Positions 1 to 7,009 of a stretch of DNA of 9,321 nucleotides are shown piece after piece. The DNA is from Zoogloeaceae bacterium (GTDB taxonomy: Bacteria; Pseudomonadota; Gammaproteobacteria; Burkholderiales; Rhodocyclaceae), in contig JAITDH010000273.1 of NCBI GenBank assembly GCA_031282665.1, positions 1 to 9,321 of the forward strand, read 5' to 3'. Position 1 is the stretch's first letter. Each line of letters starts with the position of its first letter. A program made the position numbers and the translations under genes. The notes under the pieces were generated by a model, which saw only the letters and a program-made list of their open reading frames with translations, did not search any database and had not been told where the DNA came from.

Positions 1-119
1 ATGGCGAACCAGCCCCGGCGGCGCTGGAACCCGGTGTTACCATGGAACGGCACTATGCCCTCAACTGGCTGATCGGCTACATGGATCAAGAGTGGGATGA
101 CATTTCGACCGACACCTGA
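1..119 (+). CDS. C-terminal fragment of a DUF4272-like protein (5' end outside window)
   Basis: The frame whose first complete codon begins at base 3 is open from the left edge to TGA at 117-119. It ends in a peptide containing ERHYALNWLIGYMDQEWDD followed by ISTDT. The combination of 'ALNWL', 'WDD' and a terminal 'TDT' matches my memory of the C-terminal end of DUF4272 proteins, a family of unknown function found in many bacteria. There is a methionine at 42-44, but an upstream start is much more likely because the frame is open to the edge and the preceding residues (GEPAPAALEPGVT) read like a normal linker. The gene runs towards the flagellar operon, so the two are convergent. Only about 38 residues are visible, so the family call rests on one short motif and no function can be assigned. 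Confidence 0.55.
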   Translation, partial: GEPAPAALEPGVTMERHYALNWLIGYMDQEWDDISTDT

Positions 120-135
120 TAATCGAACCGCTGTA

Positions 136-169
136 TGGATTGCCACGGGCTTCGCCCTCACAATGACGA
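136..169. repeat. Imperfect palindromic intergenic repeat element
   Basis: A core stem GGGC (147-150), loop TTC (151-153) and GCCC (154-157) is flanked by outer complementary arms ATTG (139-142) and CAAT (161-164), with an unpaired bulge between. On the minus strand it reads CGTCATTGTGAGGGCGAAGC and continues CCGTGGCAATCC. From memory this closely resembles a small mobile palindromic repeat (consensus like CGTCATTGCGAGG...GCAATCC) scattered through intergenic DNA of many bacterial genomes. Only one copy lies in this window, so repetitiveness cannot be shown here. It sits between the convergent DUF4272-like gene and motD, where it could also act as a weak bidirectional hairpin. No T-tract follows it on either strand, so I do not call it a terminator. 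Confidence 0.45.
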
Positions 170-232
170 AATTTCGCCGGCTCAATGTCCCTGATTCCAA
201 CCATCATATTGAGTCCATCCCCAATCTTTCTG

Positions 233-1033
233 TCACCTGCCTCCTGCCCCGGAAGTCAATTCGTCGAGAATCTCGCTGGGCGCTTCCTGCGGGGCCGAGT
301 CGATGAGGATGGTTACGCGGCGGTTGCGGGCGCGGCCTTCCACGGTGCCGTTGTCTTCCACCGGGCGCTGTTCGCCGTAGCCGATGGCGGTCAGGTTTTC
401 CGGGTCGACGCCGGCGGCGGCGAAAAGGCGCAGGACGGTGGTGGCGCGCATGGCGGAAAGTTCCCAGTTGGAGGGGAATTGCGGGGTGTTGATCGGGATG
501 TTGTCGGTGTGGCCTTCGATGGTGATCGGGTAGCGGTTCATCGCCAGGACCGCCGCGACGGCTTCCAGGGCGGAAATGGAGAGGGGCTCCAGGCGCGCCT
601 GGCCGGGGGCGAAGAGGACGCTGTCGTTGATTTCGACGGTGACGCCGCGGCTGGTTTCGAGCACGCGCACCTTGCCTTCGCGGACGAGGGGCGCGAGGGC
701 GTCCATGATGTCCCGCGCCATGTTGCGCATCTTGACGCGCTGGCGGATCTTGGCGTCGTCCGCGTTCTTGTCCGGGCGGGCGACGGGAACGGGCAGCGGC
801 GGCGAGCCGGGGGTGAGGATCATGATCTGCCCATTGGGGCCGTTGGTCAGGTTGCGGAACGCGGTGTTGAGGGATTCGGAAAGGACGCGGTACTTGCCTT
901 CGTTGACGGAGGAAAGGGCGTACATGACGACGAAGAAGGCGAACAGGAGGGTGATGAAGTCGGCGTAGGAAACCAGCCAGCGTTCGAGGTTTTCGTGTTC
1001 TTCGGGGGCTTTCCTGCGGTTCTTGCGGCGCAT
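233..1033 (-). CDS. motD: Flagellar motor stator protein MotD (MotB family)
   Basis: The peptidoglycan-anchored stator subunit, which pairs with MotC to conduct ions and generate torque. The 266-residue protein has a short basic cytoplasmic N-terminus, then ERWLVSYADFITLLFAFFVV (residues 17-36), the single membrane segment of the MotB family. Asp25 in 'SYADF' is the expected ion-carrying aspartate. After a linker comes an OmpA-like peptidoglycan-binding domain (about 130-245) with EGHTDNIPI (173-181), WELSAMRA (190-197) and RARNRRV (234-240). The ATG at 1033 is chosen because AAGGAA at 1041-1046 lies 7 nt upstream and the motif spacing matches the family. The longer open frame (to 1159) would only add sequence overlapping motC. 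The gene starts 13 bp after the motC stop and is the last of the operon. No clear intrinsic terminator follows it. MotD rather than MotB is inferred from the MotC partner and position after fliA. Confidence 0.9.
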   Translation of the reverse strand: MRRKNRRKAPEEHENLERWLVSYADFITLLFAFFVVMYALSSVNEGKYRVLSESLNTAFRNLTNGPNGQIMILTPGSPPLPVPVARPDKNADDAKIRQRVKMRNMARDIMDALAPLVREGKVRVLETSRGVTVEINDSVLFAPGQARLEPLSISALEAVAAVLAMNRYPITIEGHTDNIPINTPQFPSNWELSAMRATTVLRLFAAAGVDPENLTAIGYGEQRPVEDNGTVEGRARNRRVTILIDSAPQEAPSEILDELTSGAGGR

Positions 1034-1046
1034 GGCGCTTTTCCTT

Positions 1047-1826
1047 TCAGCGGCGCGCGCGCCGGCCCTTGCGCTCTTTTTCTTCTTGTTGCAGGTAGCC
1101 GCGCAGGCGATTCTCGATGATGTGCGGGTTTTCGCCAACGGCGATGCCGAGCAGCCCATCCATGAGGAGTTCCCTCGCCCGGACGAGGCGGATGATATTG
1201 CTCTTCAGCTTGTTGGCGACGGGGAGATAGACGAGGTTGGCCAGGCCGACGCCGTAGATGGTGGCGACGAAGGCGACGGCGATGCCCGCGCCGAGCTTGG
1301 AGGGATCGGAGAGGTTTTCCATGACGTGGATCAGGCCGAGCACCGCGCCCAGGATGCCGATGGTGGGCGAATAGCCGCCGGCGGCTTCCCAGATGCGGGC
1401 GGCCTGGCGCAATTCTTCTTCATAGGTGTCGATGGCGATTTCCAGGATGCTCCGCAGGCGTTCGGCATCGACGCCGTCGACCAGGAGTTGCAGGCCCTGG
1501 CGGGCGAAGGGGTCGCGCACCTGGTTGGCGAAATTTTCCAGCGCGAGCAGTCCTTCGCGGCGGGAATGCTGGCTCCATTGCACGATGTTTTCGATGATGC
1601 CCTGGTGGTTGATGGGGGGCGGGAAGAGGATCCAGGCGCCCATGCCGACGCCGCGCTTGAAGACGGTGAAGGGGCTTTGCAGGAGGACCGCGCCGAGGGT
1701 GCCGCCGAAGACGATGATGAGGGCGGTGGGCTGCGCCAGCGAAGCGATGTGCCCGCCTTCCAGCACCTGTCCGCCGAGGATGGCGCCGATGCCGATGATC
1801 AAACCGATGAGGCTGAGTTTGTCCAT
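1047..1826 (-). CDS. motC: Flagellar motor stator protein MotC (MotA/PomA family)
   Basis: The integral membrane stator subunit that surrounds MotD and contacts the rotor. The 259-residue protein starts MDKLSLIGLIIGIGAILGG. Four membrane segments are visible at about 3-20, 32-50, 150-170 and 180-202, with a cytoplasmic loop between the second and third, as in MotA/PomA. The GGYSPTIGILGAVLGLI segment (150-166) and SDPSKLGAGIAVAFVATIYG (173-192) carry the two prolines (P154, P175) that match conserved prolines of the family. The C-terminus is strongly basic (residues 250-259). The ATG at 1826 fits the family N-terminus; the open frame to 1907 adds a proline/histidine-rich stretch that overlaps fliA. 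It lies 11 bp behind fliA and 13 bp ahead of motD. In pseudomonads, chemotaxis genes separate fliA from motC; here they do not. Confidence 0.92.
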   Translation of the reverse strand: MDKLSLIGLIIGIGAILGGQVLEGGHIASLAQPTALIIVFGGTLGAVLLQSPFTVFKRGVGMGAWILFPPPINHQGIIENIVQWSQHSRREGLLALENFANQVRDPFARQGLQLLVDGVDAERLRSILEIAIDTYEEELRQAARIWEAAGGYSPTIGILGAVLGLIHVMENLSDPSKLGAGIAVAFVATIYGVGLANLVYLPVANKLKSNIIRLVRARELLMDGLLGIAVGENPHIIENRLRGYLQQEEKERKGRRARR

Positions 1827-1837
1827 TGTGCGTTCTT

Positions 1838-2563
1838 TCAGGTTTTCCTGTCCGTGCCGAGGAGGCGGCCGCGGATGCGGCTGATGGCCTGGCTGTGCAA
1901 CTGGCATACCCTGGATTCGCTGACGCCCAGGATTTCGCCGATTTCCTTCTGGTTCAGTTCTTCTTCATAGTAGAGCGCCATGACCAGTTTTTCCCGTTCC
2001 GGCAGGAGGTCGATGGCGGCGACCAGATTGTGCCGGAAATCCTGTTCTTCCAGAAGCCGGGAGGGATCGTTCTCGCTGCTGCCGAGATGCCGGTCGAGAA
2101 AATTGTTTTCCTTGTCCTCGCCCTCGAAATCTTCCAGGTACAGGAGCTGGTGCCCGCGCGCTTCCTGCATCAGCTTCTGGTATTCGTCGAGCGACATGGC
2201 GAGCGCCGCGGCCAGTTCGCCTTCGCTGGGAGGGCGGCCGTACTGGTGCTCGAGCTTTTGCAGGGCGCTTTCCACCCGGCGCATTTCCCGCCGCACCTGG
2301 CGCGGCAGCCAGTCGTTCTCGCGCAGGCCGTCCAGCATCGCGCCGCGGATGCGCTGGCTGGCGTAGGTCTCGAATTGCGCGCCCAGCCCCTCCTTGTAAC
2401 GCGCGAACGCGTCCAGCAGCCCGATCATCCCGTTTTGTACCAGGTCTTCCAGTTGCACATTGGCGGGAAGCCGGGTCATCAGATGATGGGCAATGCGTTT
2501 AACCAGCGGCGCGTACTGTTCGACCAGTTGCGCCCGGTCGATCTGACCGTCGGCGGTATACAT
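1838..2563 (-). CDS. fliA: RNA polymerase sigma-28 factor for flagellar genes, FliA
   Basis: The alternative sigma factor that transcribes late flagellar genes (flagellin, stators, chemotaxis) once the anti-sigma factor FlgM has been exported. The 241-residue protein has the normal FliA length. Its N-terminus contains YAPLVKRIAHHL (17-28), followed by region 2 with LEDLVQNGMIGLLDAFARY (38-56) and FETYASQRIRGAMLDGLR (64-81). Region 4 near the C-terminus carries the -35-recognising helix-turn-helix, LNQKEIGEILGVSESRVCQL (203-222). The ATG at 2563 directly abuts the TAA stop of flhG (2564-2566). No purine-rich Shine-Dalgarno stands in front of it, so translation is probably coupled to flhG. The start is supported by the typical 'MYTADGQ' opening of betaproteobacterial FliA (from memory). 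Confidence 0.95.
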   Translation of the reverse strand: MYTADGQIDRAQLVEQYAPLVKRIAHHLMTRLPANVQLEDLVQNGMIGLLDAFARYKEGLGAQFETYASQRIRGAMLDGLRENDWLPRQVRREMRRVESALQKLEHQYGRPPSEGELAAALAMSLDEYQKLMQEARGHQLLYLEDFEGEDKENNFLDRHLGSSENDPSRLLEEQDFRHNLVAAIDLLPEREKLVMALYYEEELNQKEIGEILGVSESRVCQLHSQAISRIRGRLLGTDRKT

Positions 2564-3442
2564 TTAAGCGTGCAGGACATGGGGAGTTGTGATGGAAGTG
2601 AAGTGTAGCAGTTGCGCGACGAATTGTTCGACTCCGCCGTTTCCAAATTCCGCTTCCGGCCAACTGTAGAGGCGGCTGGCGAAATCGCGCAACGCGACGG
2701 AGGCCGGATTGTCCGGCAGGGCCTCGACGACCGGCTGGCAGAGTTCGCCCAGCCGTTTCAGGGTGTCGTCGGCGGGAATCGCGCCGCCGTATTCGAGCCG
2801 GGCGACGCCGCGCTGGGCGGCGACTTTCTTCAGGTTGCCGAAAATGACCTGTCCCTCTTCGGCGTTTTTCACCCGGTTGACCAGGATGCGGAAATGCCGC
2901 CGGACGGAGGACTGGCTGATCTTGCGGATGAGGGCGTAGGAATCGGTGATGGATTTCCGGGAGCCGGCGACGACCATCACGGCTTCTCCCGCCAGCCCCA
3001 GGGGGGAAAAGCCCTCCGCGTGATCGGGCGAGCTGTCGACGAGGAGGGCGTCGACCGGGCGGGAAAGGGTGTTGATGCCGTCCATCAGCGCCTGCTGTTC
3101 GGAGACGGCGAGATGGGTCAGTTGGCGCGCCGCGCGCCCGGCGGCGAGAATCCGGACGCCGGGGAAGGGGGAATACAGGATGTCTTCCAGGGCGCGCTTG
3201 CGGTGCAATACCTGCAAGAGATCGCCGGGGGGACGCGTGCCGAAGAAGGCGCCCAGGTTGCGCCCGCCGTTTTCGTCGACGACCAGCACTTCCTGGCCCT
3301 GGCGGGCCAGTTCGACGGCGACGTTGGCGAGCAGGGTGGTTCTCCCCGCGCCGGGCGAGCCGGAGGCGAAGGTGACCGCCCGCAACTGCCGGCTGGCGAA
3401 GAGACGGCGCAGTCCCGCCGCCTGGTCGAGGCTGTCAGCCAC
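2564..3442 (-). CDS. flhG: Flagellar number regulator FlhG/FleN (MinD-like), degenerate P-loop
   Basis: A MinD/ParA-family protein that, with FlhF, limits flagellar number. The 292-residue protein begins MADSLDQAAGLRRLF. The DQAxGLR motif (6-12) is the FlhG N-terminal element known to stimulate the FlhF GTPase. The nucleotide-binding loop reads SGSPGAGRTT (27-36). Compared with the canonical KGGVGKT of MinD/FlhG, the signature lysine is Ser29 and the P-loop lysine is Arg34. The switch region is LLVDSSPD (133-140) in place of the usual DTGAG-type sequence. KSITDSYALIRKI (163-175) and LVNRVKNAEEG (178-188) are clear FlhG hallmarks. VEQFVAQLLHF (261-271) could be the C-terminal membrane-targeting amphipathic helix. 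The start is GTG at 3442, with no strong ribosome site and an 8-bp overlap with flhF. Whether it still hydrolyses ATP is doubtful. Confidence 0.88.
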   Translation of the reverse strand: MADSLDQAAGLRRLFASRQLRAVTFASGSPGAGRTTLLANVAVELARQGQEVLVVDENGGRNLGAFFGTRPPGDLLQVLHRKRALEDILYSPFPGVRILAAGRAARQLTHLAVSEQQALMDGINTLSRPVDALLVDSSPDHAEGFSPLGLAGEAVMVVAGSRKSITDSYALIRKISQSSVRRHFRILVNRVKNAEEGQVIFGNLKKVAAQRGVARLEYGGAIPADDTLKRLGELCQPVVEALPDNPASVALRDFASRLYSWPEAEFGNGGVEQFVAQLLHFTSITTPHVLHA

Positions 3443-4925
3443 GCCGTGCCCCCGCCGTGTCCGTCGCGAACAGCCCGGCGTTGGCCATCACCAGGCCGGG
3501 TTCCAGCCCGGCGAGGCGATGGGTCGATTCGGGCGTGTCCTTGAAGGCGCGGTGGAGCAGATAGACGCGATTGGGCAGGTGCAGGTCTTCCGGCACCCTT
3601 TGCCCGTTGGAGACGTAATCGAGTTGCAGATTGTGGCGGATGATGGCGTCGATGGACGGAGCAAGGGTGGTGGCCTCGTCGATCTTGGTCAGCACGCAGC
3701 CGGCCAGGTCGTCGCCCCGGTAGGCGCGCACCACGTCGTCCAGCGTGTCGCCCCGCGCCGTGGCGGAGAGGAGGAGGAGACGGCGGACGCCGCAGAGGGA
3801 AAGCATGTCGTTGAGTTCGCGCACGAGCTTGTCTTTCTGGCTCATGCCCATGGTGTCGATCAGCACCATGTGCTTGCCGGCGAGTTCGCCGAGCACCTGT
3901 TGCAATTCTTCCGCGTCCTTGGCGAGATAGACCGCCACGCCGAGGATCCGGCCGTAGATGCGCAACTGTTCGTATGCCCCGATCCGGTAGCTGTCGGTGG
4001 TGACCAGCGCCACCCTGTTCGCCCCGTGGCGCAGCACGCAGCGGGCGGCCAGCTTGGCCGTGGTGGTCGTCTTGCCGACCCCGGTCGGGCCGGTGAGGGC
4101 ATAGACGCCGCCCTTGTCGATGAGGTCGCCGGGCGCGGTCGAGAGGCTTCTGTCCGCCACCCCGCGGCTCCAGGCGAGGGCCTGCGGAATATCCATTTCC
4201 GGCGGCAGGTCGGCGAGGAGTTCGCGGGTGAAGCGGGGCGAAAAGCCCGCTTCCAGCATCCGGCGCAACACCTCGGTCTTGATCGGCTCGTTGCGGGCGG
4301 CCTCGCCCCAGACGAAACCGGCGAGATGTTGCTCGACGATCTTCCGCAGGGAGCGGATTTCATCCAGCACCTCGTCCGGAATCGCCGTCGGCACGACCGC
4401 CACATCGACCGGGCGGGATTTCTGCGCGTCGCGCAGGGCGGGCGTTTTCGGGATGCCGGCATTGACCAGGGGAACGCGCTTGTCCGCCCGGTTGTCGGTG
4501 AGGACGTCCCGCGTTTCGATGGGCCGCGCCGGGGCAGCGGGCCTTGCCGCCGGACGGGTCGGAACGGCGGCGGGAGCGACGGGAGGAGGGACGGCCGGCC
4601 TGGGCGCCGGACGGGCCGGCGGGCTGGCGGTCCGGGCCGTGACGATGTGCTCGGCGTGGGAAAGCAGCGAGGCATGCAGCGGCCTGGAAAGGGTGACCTG
4701 GTAGGCGTCGTCCTCGTCGCGCAATGGCGCGGCGAAGCGGGGCGGTGGATTCTCCTCCACCGGCGAGGCGATGGACGCCATGTCGCGGGCGGCGACCGCC
4801 ATGATCTCCACCACGCCGCCGGGCAGGCTGCGATTGGAGAGGATGATGGCGTCCTGGCCAAGGGTTTCCTTGACCTTGCGCAAGACTTCCCGCGCGTTGG
4901 CGGCGACGAATTTTTTCACGTTCAT
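3435..4925 (-). CDS. flhF: Flagellar biosynthesis GTPase FlhF (SRP family)
   Basis: An SRP-type GTPase that marks the pole or assembly site and recruits early flagellar components. The 496-residue protein has the usual three-part plan. The N-terminal basic B domain starts MNVKKFVAANAREVLRKVKE and is followed by a disordered Pro/Ala/Arg-rich linker (about 101-136). A helical N domain spans about 180-270. The NG GTPase core has P-loop GPTGVGKTT (279-287), DSYRIGAYEQLRIY (311-324), G3 motif LIDTMGM (355-361) and G4 TKIDEA (413-418). All catalytic motifs look intact, unlike FlhG next door. The ATG at 4925 has GGAGG at 4935-4939, 9 nt upstream, and overlaps the flhA stop by 4 bp (ATGA). Its own stop overlaps the flhG GTG start by 8 bp. 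Confidence 0.95.
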   Translation of the reverse strand: MNVKKFVAANAREVLRKVKETLGQDAIILSNRSLPGGVVEIMAVAARDMASIASPVEENPPPRFAAPLRDEDDAYQVTLSRPLHASLLSHAEHIVTARTASPPARPAPRPAVPPPVAPAAVPTRPAARPAAPARPIETRDVLTDNRADKRVPLVNAGIPKTPALRDAQKSRPVDVAVVPTAIPDEVLDEIRSLRKIVEQHLAGFVWGEAARNEPIKTEVLRRMLEAGFSPRFTRELLADLPPEMDIPQALAWSRGVADRSLSTAPGDLIDKGGVYALTGPTGVGKTTTTAKLAARCVLRHGANRVALVTTDSYRIGAYEQLRIYGRILGVAVYLAKDAEELQQVLGELAGKHMVLIDTMGMSQKDKLVRELNDMLSLCGVRRLLLLSATARGDTLDDVVRAYRGDDLAGCVLTKIDEATTLAPSIDAIIRHNLQLDYVSNGQRVPEDLHLPNRVYLLHRAFKDTPESTHRLAGLEPGLVMANAGLFATDTAGARRG

Positions 4926-7009
4926 GACGATTTGCCTCCGATGATAGAGGTCACTTTAAGAAGCTTGGTTTCGGGAACCTCGCTGTGGGCGATGATTTTC
5001 AACTGCGGGATGTTCCGCCGCAGGAAACGGGAAAGCAGGAGGCGCAGGGCGCTCGGCACGAGGAGCACGGCGGGCAGGCCCAGTTCTTCCTGCCGCCGGG
5101 TGGCCGCCGCCGCTTCTTTCAGCAGCCCGTCGGCCAGCCCCGGTTCCAGCGCCGCCGCGCCGCTCGTGCCGTTGATGGTTTGCAGGAGCAGGCGTTCGAG
5201 CTGCGGGTCGAGGGTCATGACCTGCATTTCGTTGCCCGTGGGATAAATGTCCTGGATGATCGCGCGGCCCAGCGCCACGCGCACCTGCGCGGTAAGGTCG
5301 TCCACGCCCTGGGTGCGGGCGGCGTGGTCGGCGAGGGTTTCCACGATGGTGCGCATGTCGCGGATGTGGATTCCTTCGTCGAGCAGGTTTTGCAGCACCT
5401 TTTGCAGGGAACCCAGGGAGATGGTCTTGGGCACGAAATCTTCCATCAGCTTGGGCATTTCCTGCCCCAGATGGTCGAGCAGTTGCTGCACTTCCTGGCG
5501 GCCCAGGAGGCTGGCGGCATTGGTCAGGAGCAACTGGTTCAGGTGGGTGGCGATCACGGTGGCGGCGTCGACCACCGTATAACCGTAAGCCTGCGCCTGG
5601 TCGCGCAGGCCCGTCTCGATCCACACGGCGTCGAGGCCGAAGGCTGGATCCCTGGTCTTCGTCCCGGCCAGTTCGCCCACCACGCGTCCCGGATTGATCG
5701 CCAGGTTCTGCCCGGGGAACGCCTCGCCCACCCCGACTTCCACCCCTTTCAGGAGGATGCGGTAGGCGTTGGGTTTCAATTCCAGGTTGTCGCGGATATG
5801 CACGGAAGCGACCAGGAAACCCACGTCCTGCGCGAATTTCTTGCGGATGCCGCGAATCCGGCGCAGGAGTTCCCCGTCCTGGGTCTTGTCGACCAGCGGG
5901 ATCAGGCGGTAGCCGACTTCGAGACTGAGCACGTCGAGCGGCATCACGTCGGCCCAGGTAGCTTCCTGGCTTTCCTGCACGCGCGCTGGCGGCGGCTTTG
6001 CCGGCGCCGCCCGGGTGGCGGCCAGGCGCGCCTTCTTCATCATCTTCCAGCCGAGGGAGGAAAGTCCACCGGCCAGGAGGAGGAAGACCAGATTGGGCAT
6101 CCCGGGGATGATCCCCATGCCGCCCAATATCGCGGCGGTGATGAAAACGACCTGGTGATTGCGGAACACCTGGGTGGCGAATTGCAGGCTGATTTCCTTT
6201 TCATCCGAGACGCGGGTGACCACCATGCCCGCCGCGATCGAGATGACCAGGGCGGGAATCTGCGCCACTAGGCCGTCGCCGATGGCGAGCAGGGTGTAGG
6301 TGCGCGCCGCGTCGGCGACGGCGAGATCATGCTGCGCCACGCCGATGATAAGCCCGCCGACGATGTTCACCAGGGTGATGATGATCCCGGCGATGGCGTC
6401 GCCGCGCACGAATTTGGACGCGCCGTCCATGGAGCCGAAGAATTCCGCCTCGCGGGCGATGTCCATACGGCGCTGGCGCGCCTCGTCCTCGCCGATCAGG
6501 CCGGCGTTCAGGTCGGCGTCGATGGCCATCTGCTTGCCCGGCATGGCGTCCAGGGTGAAGCGGGCGGAAACCTCCGCCACCCGGCCCGCGCCCTTGGTGA
6601 TGACCATGAAATTGATGATGACCAGGATCAGGAAGACGATGATGCCGACCGTGTAATTGCCGCCGACGAGGAATTGCCCGAAAGCCTCGATCACCTTGCC
6701 CGCCGCCGCGCCGCCGGTGTGCCCCTGGATCATGACCACGCGCGTGGAAGCGACGTTGAGCGACAGGCGGAGCAGGGTGGTGACGAGGAGCACCGTGGGA
6801 AAGACCGAAAAATCCAGGGTTTTCTTCACCTGGACGGCAACCAGCAGGATCATCACCGAGAGGGCGATGTTGAAGGTGAACAGCACGTCGAGCAGGAAGG
6901 GCGGCAATGGCAACACCATCATCGCCAGGATCATGATGATGAGGATGGGCGCGCCCAGTTGCGCGGGATTGACCCGGTTGAAAATGTTCTGTAGCGCCAG
7001 GGTAGCCAT
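4922..7009 (-). CDS. flhA: Flagellar type III export gate protein FlhA
   Basis: The largest membrane protein of the flagellar export gate; it couples the proton gradient to secretion and docks substrate-chaperone complexes. The 695-residue length is typical. The N-terminal half (about 15-320) holds roughly eight membrane segments. Between them is the FHIPEP-family cytoplasmic signature with KGAGRVAEVSARFTLDAMPG (129-148) and KQMAIDADLNAGLIGEDEAR (149-168), then RGDAIAGIIITLVNIVGG (202-219). A Pro/Ala-rich linker (about 321-345) leads to the cytoplasmic domain (345-695) with its four-subdomain arrangement. The ATG at 7009 has GGAGG at 7017-7021, 7 nt upstream, and shares one base with the flhB stop (TGATG). 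The end overlaps flhF by 4 bp. Nothing suggests truncation or frameshift. Confidence 0.97.
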   Translation of the reverse strand: MATLALQNIFNRVNPAQLGAPILIIMILAMMVLPLPPFLLDVLFTFNIALSVMILLVAVQVKKTLDFSVFPTVLLVTTLLRLSLNVASTRVVMIQGHTGGAAAGKVIEAFGQFLVGGNYTVGIIVFLILVIINFMVITKGAGRVAEVSARFTLDAMPGKQMAIDADLNAGLIGEDEARQRRMDIAREAEFFGSMDGASKFVRGDAIAGIIITLVNIVGGLIIGVAQHDLAVADAARTYTLLAIGDGLVAQIPALVISIAAGMVVTRVSDEKEISLQFATQVFRNHQVVFITAAILGGMGIIPGMPNLVFLLLAGGLSSLGWKMMKKARLAATRAAPAKPPPARVQESQEATWADVMPLDVLSLEVGYRLIPLVDKTQDGELLRRIRGIRKKFAQDVGFLVASVHIRDNLELKPNAYRILLKGVEVGVGEAFPGQNLAINPGRVVGELAGTKTRDPAFGLDAVWIETGLRDQAQAYGYTVVDAATVIATHLNQLLLTNAASLLGRQEVQQLLDHLGQEMPKLMEDFVPKTISLGSLQKVLQNLLDEGIHIRDMRTIVETLADHAARTQGVDDLTAQVRVALGRAIIQDIYPTGNEMQVMTLDPQLERLLLQTINGTSGAAALEPGLADGLLKEAAAATRRQEELGLPAVLLVPSALRLLLSRFLRRNIPQLKIIAHSEVPETKLLKVTSIIGGKSS

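Noticed and set aside
97..306. Open frame of 69 codons on the plus strand at the left edge
   Set aside because: It overlaps the end of the DUF4272-like gene, the palindromic repeat and the motD end, and has no recognisable content.
1034..1159. Longer N-terminus for motD
   Set aside because: It overlaps the motC coding end, adds a non-family basic stretch, and the ATG at 1033 has its own ribosome site.
1827..1907. Longer N-terminus for motC
   Set aside because: It overlaps the end of fliA and is Pro/His-rich. The family N-terminus starts at the methionine encoded at 1826.
3069..5246. A 725-codon open frame on the plus strand, and similar long plus-strand frames at 185-1120, 1023-1970, 1826-2608, 2612-3544, 4985-6271 and 7174-8178
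   Set aside because: They lie antisense to well-identified flagellar genes. Their composition (rich in Gly, Asp, His, Gln, Arg) is what the G/C third-position bias of the true genes produces on the other strand. None shows a recognisable domain.
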